Under the pieces are notes generated by a model that was not told where the DNA came from, made no database searches, and saw only the letters and a list, made by a program, of their open reading frames with translations. The position numbers and the translations under genes were made by a program. A DNA stretch of 64,000 nt. Origin: Isoetes taiwanensis (lineage: Eukaryota > Streptophyta > Lycopodiopsida > Isoetales > Isoetaceae). The stretch spans positions 2,591,985 to 2,655,984 of the forward strand of contig JAJEKV010000104.1 of assembly GCA_021234155.1 (NCBI GenBank), read 5' to 3'. This document shows, piece by piece, positions 55,691 through 64,000 of this stretch. Every line of letters starts with the position of its first letter. Within the stretch, counting starts at the first letter, position 1.

Positions 55691-57393
55691 ATCTAACTGA
55701 AATCGTCTCCCAGCGTGGAGTAACGTTGTTCTGCATCATTCATCTTCTTAGAATCATAGGCGATTACCCTACCCTCTTGCATCAATATCCTCCACTGGTA
55801 GTACTAGCATCTGTGACAACCCACTTATCCTTCTGAGGATCAGGCAAAGTGAGAACTGGGGCGGTTGTCAAAGCATCCTTCAATAATTGAAATCCGACTT
55901 GGACCTTGTCCTTCCAATGTATCATCTACTCCAAGACCTTCTCATGCTTTGTAAGGTCCGTAAGAGGTGCGGTAAGCTTAGTAAAGTCTTTAACAAACTT
56001 GCTGTAATACCCCGCCAACCCTAGAAAACTGCAGACCTCTGATATATTGGTTGGGATTGGCCAATCTTTTACTGCTTCAATCTTGGCAGGATCTGTAGCT
56101 ATTTCCTCCACAGAAACAATATATCTAAGTAATCAACCTTGGTAGTTGCAAACCTACACTTGGAGAATTTAGCATAAAGTTGATGACGTCTTAACTTCTG
56201 CAAAGCCAATCGAAGATTCCGTTCATGGTCCTCTAAGGTTTTGCTATGTACGAGGATATCATTGAAGAATATAATGACAAAATCATCAAGATACTCACAA
56301 AAAGCATCATTCATCAACCTCATGAATGTGACTGGAGCATTAGTTAGCCCAAATGGCATAACAGTGAACTCGTAATGCCCATAGCGTGTCCGGAATGCAG
56401 ACTTATGGATGTCATCCTCCTTAATTCTTATCTGGTCATATCCTGAGCGAATATCAATCTTTGTGAAATACTTAGCTTCTTGTAATTGATCCATCAAATC
56501 ATCGGCACACGGCAAGGCATACCGATTCTTAATAGTGTGCTTGTTTAGTTGCCTATAATCAATACACATCCTTAAGGTACCATCCTTCTTCCTTATAAAC
56601 AAAATAGGGGCATCAAAAGGTGCTACACTTGGTCGAATGAACTCCAATTTAAGAAGTTCTTGCAATTGTTTCTTAGGCTCCGTTAATTCGGGTGTACTCA
56701 TTCTGCATGGAGCCTTACTGGTAGGCTTGGTTCCTGGTTCCAAGGTAACTTCACATTCCACACCCCGGAAAGGTGGCAACCTATGAATCTCATCCGGAAA
56801 GAGGTCGTGGTATTCCCAAAGAACAGTTGCTATTGCCGAGGGCAACCTATCAATAAATTCCTCCTGTTTAAACTTGGCGTCTACTGAGATAAGCCTAATA
56901 ATACAAGCAACCTGATACTTCTTGATGGCTTTATCCAACTGGCGCAATGAAATACACTGCATAATTGGAGTAACTGGGTTACCTGCGATGGTTACTCACC
57001 ATTTAGTTGTGTTAAAGGTGACTTCTCTCTTTTCACAATTAATATTTGCCTTTACATCAGCCAAGAATTCCATGCCCATAATAAGGTCATAATGACCAAT
57101 GTTCATGATCTCGGTCCCTAGAGCAATGGGTGCTCCTGGTAACTGAATGTGATGCGTCGACCCTGTGTATGGCGTACGGCCCCACTAGCCAACGTGACTA
57201 GACGTGGCTTGGACTTCAAGGGAGTGAGCTGTAAAGCTTCTGCCATTCTAGGGGAGGCAAAGTTGTGCGTACTACCCATGTCCATGAGAATGATAAAGGG
57301 TTTACGGTCTACTTGACCAACTGTGGATATGACAGAAGGTTGACTATCTGCTTGTCCTGTTTCAATAGCGGCACAAATATGAGACTCACCTTG
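55690..57393 (-). pseudogene. Ty3/gypsy protease-reverse transcriptase-RNase H fragment
   Basis: Antisense from 57393: GESHICAAIETGQ; protease FIILMDMGSTHNFAS (active site DSG changed to DMG, about 57290); reverse transcriptase with [39 protein letters not shown] and [18 protein letters not shown]; then the catalytic box, which reads [10 protein letters not shown] instead of F-x-D-D (first Asp to Asn, about 56260); then KIEAVKDWPIPTNISEVCSF and RNase H start GRVIAYDSKKMNDAEQRY, cut off near 55700. Frameshifts occur near 57150 and 56110. Integrase is missing. It begins exactly at the 25-bp motif at 57394 and continues, in the opposite orientation, the gag at 38660-39610. Confidence 0.9.
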
Positions 57394-57418
57394 TATAGGG
57401 TTAAAGCATGGTATAGTG
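57394..57418. repeat. 25-bp terminal motif, right copy
   Basis: Identical to 39611-39635 and in the same orientation. The sequence just inside each copy is only loosely alike (GGCTCAATATGTTAG against TCTTATTTTAGTTG), as expected for two different ends of one element rather than a duplicated end. Confidence 0.8.
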
Positions 57419-60400
57419 TCTTATTTTAGTTGTCCCCCTGTCCCCCCCTAATTAGTTCGAAAATTAGTTCGAAAGGTAGTTAGCCACTTACCTATTTTCG
57501 TTTCTTGCTTCAACCACCACCGCCCGCCCGAGAGAATTCAAAATTTGGGGGAGAATTTTCGGTGCACCATCACTGATCACTGATGAAGAAGAATGTATGG
57601 ACTTTCTCCTAAGATTTGGGTCTGACAGAAGATCAAATTCGGCCTTACAAGAATGTAGAGCCTTTTTGCATACTTTCTTTCGAAGACAAAATTTCGGGTC
57701 TGTTGCTTTGCTTTGAATCCAAGATTTCTTTCATTGTAATTTGATTTCAATAGACATGACTTTGCTTTGTTTTTTATTTGCATGTACCTTTGGTTTCCTT
57801 AAATTTTTTCGGGTCTCTTATTATTTGCAGAAGATCAAATTCGAATTTCAAGATTGTAAGGCCTCTTGAAATTTCGTTTGAAGACTAAAATTTGGGTATG
57901 TTGCCATTCAAAGTTTGCTTTTAATCACAGATTATTCTCATTCTAGCAATTAAAATTGATTGTAGTGCTCTCTTGTGTTGACTGAGAGCAAAAGATGCTC
58001 AGCAAATAGCCAACAGATATAGATTTAAGGATAGTGTTTTTAGATGTTTTTGTACATGCCTTTCCTTCTCCATGCAACCCTATATTTCCTTCATTGTGCA
58101 TTGTGGCTTCAGACTAGAGAAGCCATATGCTTGCAATTTGGAAATGCATGTCTGTCTCATCTTTGATACAGTTCAACGCTTTAAATTAGGCCTCTTTAAA
58201 TTGCTTAAGATTATACAATTATGGCATGGGTTTCATTTCTTCTACTGGACGCCATTATTTTTCCTAAGGAGCTTCTTTTGCCCATACCATGTAGGTTGAT
58301 TAGCAGCATTTTTTTCACATTCTGTTGTAATGATTGCTTCTATCCTCCTAGGTTTTGCTGATCCCAACTGAGTATCTGCCTTATGGTCAGAATTTGACAA
58401 CCATTTCCACCCATTTTTAATGCAACATTAAGCACAGAAATGTTGAGAGCACAGAAATTTGTAGCATATGATTGTAAATTCAGTTTATTAACAATATATT
58501 AGTGTCCTCCTTAGCAGTTGTAACCATCGTATATCTTATCCTTTTCAGTTCAAGGCTACTTACAGTTTTGGTTGATTGACATATTACTTATTGTAAGTTA
58601 AAGAAAAGAAGGAAAGATACAAATCTCTAGGAGAAACTACATAATGATTTTTCAACATTATCACAGTCCCAAGCATTTAGTTCTTTAATGCACCCAAGGA
58701 AAACATTAGCAGACAAGAATGGGGTCAAAACTAATGATATTGCAGTTCCAAATAAGAAATTTGATGATGCAGTATTATTATCTGCTCTTGGTATGAACTT
58801 TTAATATATTGTAATCATGTCCTAGCACAGGCAATTGCTGAAATTTTTAACTATGTCTGCAGGATGGGTCTGATGATTATGTGAAGTCAATGAAGAAAAT
58901 GGTTTTTGAAATGCGCACACAAGTCTCTGATAGGCTTAAAACTCCAGAGTAAAACTCCAGTGCATGCTGAGCTAGAAAAAATTGTACAATTGCATATACT
59001 CCGTAATTTTGCGGAACTGTTCTTGGTCCATACTTGAGTTGTTTGCAATTTCATTGTTTTCTATAAGCTGGTTCGAGAGGTTTGTGAATCATGTAGTGTT
59101 AAATTCCAGCAATGAAAGTGCATGAAATTGGACAGTGTAAAAGAAGTTGAGAACATTCACATAAATATGGTATTTGTGTCTTCTGCATGTTGATGCACAT
59201 GTGAAGTTATGAGTCCACTGGCCTGATGCATTTTGGCTGCATGCATTCTTGGAAAAACTGTAATGGCTTACAAACAGGATTATTTAAATGTCAGCACCAT
59301 GTCATGGGATGGCATTTTCCTGTGGTTAAGAGCTGTGTTATTTCCTGGTCGAATCGCAGATGTAGATTCACTTCAGCTTGGTTTCCCTCTGAAGTTGAAA
59401 GGTTTAATAGTGCCTTGAGTTCATTCGAGACAGGTGATCTGTATATGCCATGCAATATGTTAGAAGACAACAAACATCCTACTCATAGGGATTCAAGGAC
59501 TGGCATGTTGAGCAATTTAGTGGATACTTCTCCAATTAGACTATTTTCATGCAACAGAGTTAACCTTATTAGTTTAAGGTTTTGGGTTCCTCTTATGGTA
59601 TTATTGGGAGGTAAAAATCATATGTGCCTCAGGTCACCATATTCAGGTCATAGAATGGGTACAACTAAGCCAATCTCAATCTCCAGCTTGGAGATGACAC
59701 TTATAAATTGTCCCACGTCTGGAATGTCAACATCCAAATACTGTATTGGATGCATAGCTTCTGCTTATAAAAAAATCTTCTCTTGTGGACAACTCTGTAA
59801 GGACGTGTAAGCTGATTGTTAAGTTGTTAGTTACATGCCATAGAATTTGAGCACAAAATTTGCATTTGATATTTCTTTGTAAATAATGATTTTTCTTTTT
59901 TAGGTTGAAGCATCTAAAAGTTTATATGCATACATTGTTAAAATTTGTATGTCTATTTCATGCTATTTTCCTTCTGTTAGCTTCTAAATCATGGAGATTC
60001 GAGGTTCTCTGGCATAGTATAAGTGGCATGATGATTATGTGAAGTTAATTATCATATTTAGCAGTTCAACGGATACTTCTCCAATTAGATTTCTATTTTC
60101 CTGCAATAGAGTCATCCTCATTAGATTGAGGTTTTGGGTTCATCTTATGGTATAATTGGGTAGATAAAAAGGATATGTGCCTCAAGTCACCATATTCAGA
60201 TCACAGAATGGGCATAATTAAGCCAATCTGAATCAAGAACTCTGTATATCTTCTTCAAATGCCACGAAGTGTCAAGTCAGATCTTTCAGGATGTGAATGC
60301 AATCACATCTTATAAATACTAGCAATAAGCTTTCTACTTCAACTTACGCGTAAAAAATTGGGCATCCATTAACCTTTTTTTTCCCTTCTTTCATGTCCAT

Positions 60401-61180
60401 ATTTTTTGCCCATCACGCCTATGCAAATGCAACTTCTCTCTGAAGTTACCTATTAACTTCAATTATCCCCAAGATAATAGGGAGATTATTTAGTGTCTTA
60501 TGTGTGCAACATTGCTTTTGGAAAACATATGACATGTGGACTTAGTTCTAGAAGCCTCATTAGTCTAGAAGTTCTTGAAGAGCCTTTATGATACTTCATT
60601 GCGGGGCACGATTGCAACCTGTGCTTTACAGAATTCCTGGCACAATATAGTTAACTAGCTTGCTCTTCTTCCTTTGTCGTTTACCCTAACACAAGAGCAC
60701 CAACATTACCTTTTTTAATAGGAAAATCAACTTTTATGGATGGGAGCCATGGAAATACAAAATAGGGCAACACTATTTCTTCTTCTCTTTCCAGCACAAG
60801 TGACCATGTTACTACTGAGAATCTTCTTATGGACGACAACAACAAATCACAAAGTCTTCTATAATCATTTTTATCGAATGCTATGTTGAATGCAGGATTC
60901 TACGATGAAAGGCACAAGGTTCGATTCATCCATTGTTTCAAAATCATCCATTACCACAAGGGAGGACAGAAAAATAGTCAACAACTACATGAGCTAATTA
61001 TTGCACAATAACATCAGAAGACAAAAAGCTATCCATAATATAAGACACATAAGGCACTAGCCATAAGAAACAAAATGCACACAAAAGGATATCAAATACA
61101 CACAAAACGCAATTCACACACTAGCATAACACACAAAAGGCAGTTAATGCCTGGCTAGCTATAAAAACAAAAGGCATCTA
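57419..61180. other. Mostly non-coding; exon-like scraps and a 160-bp duplication
   Basis: Exon-like pieces are LADKNGVKTNDIAVPNKKF ending at GTATGAAC (about 58700-58790) and DDYVKSMKKMVFEMRTQ (about 58870-58950), both +, family unknown. A block from GGATACTTCTCCAATTAGA to AAGCCAATCT is present at 59522-59683 and again at 60071-60233. The open frame at 59226-59810 covers one copy and shows no motif. No other gene is seen. Confidence 0.4.
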
Positions 61181-61210
61181 TGCCCGGCATCGCCGGGCAC
61201 ACGTTTCTAG
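61181..61210 (+). mobile_element. Helitron 3' terminus
   Basis: TGCCCGGC-ATC-GCCGGGCA (61181-61199) is a perfect 8-bp-stem hairpin. It is followed 7 bases later by CTAG (61207-61210) and then a T (61211). A GC-rich hairpin close to a CTRR end with T as the next host base is the hallmark of Helitron 3' ends. The 5' end (TC after A) was not located, so the length is unknown. No Rep/helicase sequence is present upstream, so the copy would be non-autonomous. Confidence 0.75.
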
Positions 61211-62813
61211 TATATATAAGGATATGATCACATTTGCATTGGTCATATGTTCTTCCCTTTATATACTGATAGATGTGCATATTAATGTTCTGAGTAACAA
61301 CTGTAAATGATATTGATCCATTCAATATTTGCAATGAGATTACATTCAAGGCATATCTAAATTAATATTTTGTGCATTCAAAAGTATAATTTTTTCTAAC
61401 ATAGGGTAGGATAATATATACTAGTATATGAGGTAAGTTGGAGCATGCCCCATCAATGAACAAATGAAAGACATAGGCCTAGCTCGATTCTAAAGTGCAC
61501 TGGACTTCCATTCTCAACTTAAGACACATTAACAAGAAACTAGCGTGCACAATTGACTCTTGCATCACATACTTTTTGTTTTTTTTATACTTTCGGCACT
61601 TATAAGACTCAACTCCTTCTATTTATCTTTGTAATAAAATTAAAAAAAAGGAAAAAAAAAATCATGCTACACCCTATGCTAGCAAGATCTATTTAGATTG
61701 AAGAAAACCACTACGCAACCTAAACATCTATTAAAACCACATTTTGATTACTCAATATTTACAATTTATTTTTTAGAATAGACATATAGGTTGTTTGTAC
61801 CAACCAGAATATATGGCAAAACAAAATATTTAGACAAAACAAAAAGAATATTTTAACAAAACTGGTAACCTTTATAACATTTACAACCAAGCATAAAACA
61901 TAAATTCATCTCTATGATTTGAAAGCCACAATACATGGTCGGACATCCTATACAAGTTCCCATAATCCCAGCAATGCCAAACACCCTTTTCCAGTTTTTC
62001 ATGCGTGATAAATCAACTACTCATCCTAGTGCTTTATCCTATCAACTACTCTAGTGTTACCTTGATTCAAGTCTTTCCCACTGAAAGGCACATGTTGACG
62101 AATGCCTTAAGAAGGGAGGTGTTATGTTGCCTTATCCATGTCCAATTTGCGTTATTTGCGTTATTCTGTCTTTTATGCTTAAATGCTCCATGCTCTGTGC
62201 CTCAAGCCTATTGATTCAAGCATAATGCACACTTCCCAAAATTTGAATAAACTTTTGACTTTTAGATGAGTTGGAGCATAGTTTTAATGTTTTAGTGACC
62301 ATAAAGTTTATCACAACTTTCAACCATGTGCATGACATTAAATGAACTAACTAAAGGTGGCTCATTTGCTATTCAACTTATGAAAGATGAAAACATAAGG
62401 ACAAAAGACTTTGTTCATGATGAATAGTTTAATATGTTCCCTTTATAATATATGGTTTGCTAAAATGGAAAAGGTATACATGTTTAGCAAAGTAGAATAT
62501 CGGTATGGGGTCGCACACCCTTGTCAGAGACAATTAGTAATATCTAGATAATTAGTAATATTGGCTTGATTACAATATACAAACATGTGGGTAATGCCCA
62601 AATCCATGGAGTTCAATTTGGAAATGTATTATTCATTTGGAAACTTCATACTCCCAGCTATTGTGGAAATGAGTCACAAATATATTAAGGTCAAACTATA
62701 ATGTTACAATGACTTGATTTTCCCAAGTTAGGGGTTATATTGTATACATAATTCAAACAGTTCCTGAAGAAAAGAAAGGGTAATTGGCACAAGATAATTG
62801 TTTTCGCTTCTGT
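61211..62813. other. 3' flank of the transporter gene, non-coding
   Basis: A/T-rich sequence with no recognised gene. Antisense, it includes the 3' UTR and downstream region of the transporter. Confidence 0.4.
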
Positions 62814-64000
62814 TTAGGATTGGGATTCTATCTTGGCAAGCTTAACCAGATTGGAAATTTCCTTGTAATACTTTCTAGTTCTGATCATGAGGAAGAATGC
62901 AATAAGAGCGCCAAGCAGACTAACACCAGTCATGATGAAGAAGCTAGTCCTGTAACACTCAACACCATAACAAAGCAACTCAGAAGAGGAAGAAGATGGA
63001 GCAGCATGAGGAGATAATGCCGGCGCCGCGGCGAGCAAAATTCTGCCAAGAACATGGACGATCTTGCTAGAATGCTGCTTGGCAGCCTCTTTATCATACA
63101 GGTTCCCTGCAACCCTGACAGAAAGTAAGTAAGATCCAAGGGGACTTGCAACACCCCCAACATTGTAAAGGGTGCCATAGTACTTGAGACCAAAAAGTTC
63201 AGAAATGATGGTGAACATAAGTGCCCATTGGGCCCCAAAACACATGCCTATCAGAATGGACCCTGCAAACAGAGCTCCAGGAGGATTCAGGGCAATCACA
63301 AGATGTCCTAAGGCTGCAAGAACTAGAACCAAAGCAAAAAAGAAAGGCCTTGGCACCCCTTTCCTTTGCAGAAATATTTCTGATATAAACCCTGACCCTA
63401 CTCTTCCCAAGAAGTTCCAGATGCTAACTAGAGATACAAATGTGCTTGTCTGTGAATGTGAATAGCCTAATGAAGCACCCAATTGGCCTAAGTTGTCTAT
63501 GGCCATTAATCCAGCTCCAACTCCACACGTTGTGGCCAGAAAGATCAACCACATATCTAGACTTATCAGTGCCTGAGGAATGGTGAAATCTTCACCTCTT
63601 GCTGGCCACCGGCCTGATGAGCTATAGAATATACTTCTGTACAGATTTACACATTTGTTTTGACTTTTAATGCCAGATTTCTGCTCTTTTTCTTCCTCTT
63701 CTTTGTCCATCTGCATTGGTAAACCATCATGGACTTTGGCATTCATTTCATACTCACTTTGCACTGTTTTCTTTTCTTCTTTGGTGTCTGCCTCTGGCAT
63801 GGCAGAAATAGACTGTTTGGGGTCCTCCACATCCTTGTTCAGATCTGCTTTTGCCCTGAGTTTTTTGTACTCTGAATACCCCACAATACCCAATGGAGAA
63901 ATGATTATAAGCAGCATAAAGGCTGCAAGACCCTGATCTGCAGACTGTCCCAATCTACCTGCATGTTGAACTATGATCACCACCATCAGATATGCAGCCA
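62814..64000 (-). CDS. Nodulin-like/NFD4-type major facilitator transporter, C-terminal part
   Basis: The frame is open from the window edge (64000) to TAA at 62814, about 395 codons. The N-terminal nodulin-like half lies outside. Counting from the Met at 63986: a membrane segment at about 22-37; an acidic cytoplasmic loop at about 38-120; then GEDFTIPQALISLDMWLIFL, CGVGAGLMAIDNLGQLGASL and FVSLVSIWNFLGRVGSGFIS, the conserved second-half start of NFD4-like proteins. At least five more membrane helices follow, then CYGVECYRTSFFIMTGVSLL and a short tail. The family has about 12 helices and unassigned substrates; Arabidopsis NFD4 is needed for karyogamy. An Ala/Ser-rich insertion (about 320-335) is longer than usual. 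There are no lesions, so it is probably a functional gene. Confidence 0.92.
   Translation of the reverse strand, partial: AAYLMVVIIVQHAGRLGQSADQGLAAFMLLIIISPLGIVGYSEYKKLRAKADLNKDVEDPKQSISAMPEADTKEEKKTVQSEYEMNAKVHDGLPMQMDKEEEEKEQKSGIKSQNKCVNLYRSIFYSSSGRWPARGEDFTIPQALISLDMWLIFLATTCGVGAGLMAIDNLGQLGASLGYSHSQTSTFVSLVSIWNFLGRVGSGFISEIFLQRKGVPRPFFFALVLVLAALGHLVIALNPPGALFAGSILIGMCFGAQWALMFTIISELFGLKYYGTLYNVGGVASPLGSYLLSVRVAGNLYDKEAAKQHSSKIVHVLGRILLAAAPALSPHAAPSSSSSELLCYGVECYRTSFFIMTGVSLLGALIAFFLMIRTRKYYKEISNLVKLAKIESQS

Noticed and set aside
59226-59810. 194-codon open frame as a gene
   Set aside because: No motif; part of it is a copy of a non-coding duplicated block that recurs at 60071 with stops.

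Overview
The window looks like nuclear DNA of a land plant with a large, repeat-dominated genome. The evidence is a nuclear-type plastid ribosomal protein L1 pseudogene with introns, a plant PLDRP1-type protein, a plant nodulin-like/NFD4-type transporter, plant initiator-tRNA primer sites, and layered LTR, LINE, hAT, MITE and Helitron-like insertions. A gymnosperm or other large-genome plant is my inference and cannot be proved here. Only two genes look intact: the PLDRP1-like gene (7713-9286, +, two exons) and the 3' part of a major-facilitator transporter running off the right edge (62814-64000, -). Nearly everything else is mobile or decayed.

0-7.5 kb: a decayed antisense region with ankyrin-repeat-like pieces, cut by a 5'-truncated LINE (664-1935) with a 35-A tail and a perfect 16-bp target duplication. 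An older relative lies at 3034-3530. A 427-bp foldback element follows (6183-6609), then a perfect 40-bp palindrome whose right arm is the start of a Ty3/gypsy integrase fragment. 7.5-12.9 kb: the PLDRP1-like gene with a G-box/ABRE in its upstream region, then decayed or empty sequence.

12.9-37 kb is a nest of insertions. A gag-only LTR element is arranged in tandem (three LTRs, two gag pseudogenes, 12.95-18.23 kb). Its last LTR is broken at 18235 by a 1.47-kb LTR with a tRNA-Met primer site. That element is broken in turn at 20117 by a hAT transposon. The hAT termini and near-identical 8-bp flanks place its other end at 35822, and its transposase (33331-35525) has one frameshift. Inside the hAT lies an array of a roughly 385-bp repeat. 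The array is split by a segment carrying the plastid RPL1 pseudogene, a young complete gag-only LTR retrotransposon (25044-29252, GCAAG duplications) and a hAT-type MITE (29880-30534). A histone H3-like pseudogene sits at about 37 kb.

38.6-57.4 kb: a gypsy polyprotein is split in two. Gag is on + (to 39610) and protease/RT on - (from 57393), and each broken end abuts the same 25-bp sequence. Between them lie a coiled-coil/half-RING gene, an FCP1-phosphatase-like pseudogene, an unidentified antisense gene, and a large antisense DDE-like transposase (48477-51577). I read this as a large, poorly described DNA transposon that inserted in a gypsy element and was later rearranged by inversion. It is the best candidate here for something new.

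57.4-62.8 kb is mostly non-coding, with a 160-bp duplication and a textbook Helitron 3' end (61181-61210). All identifications come from reading the sequence and its translations; no database search was run.
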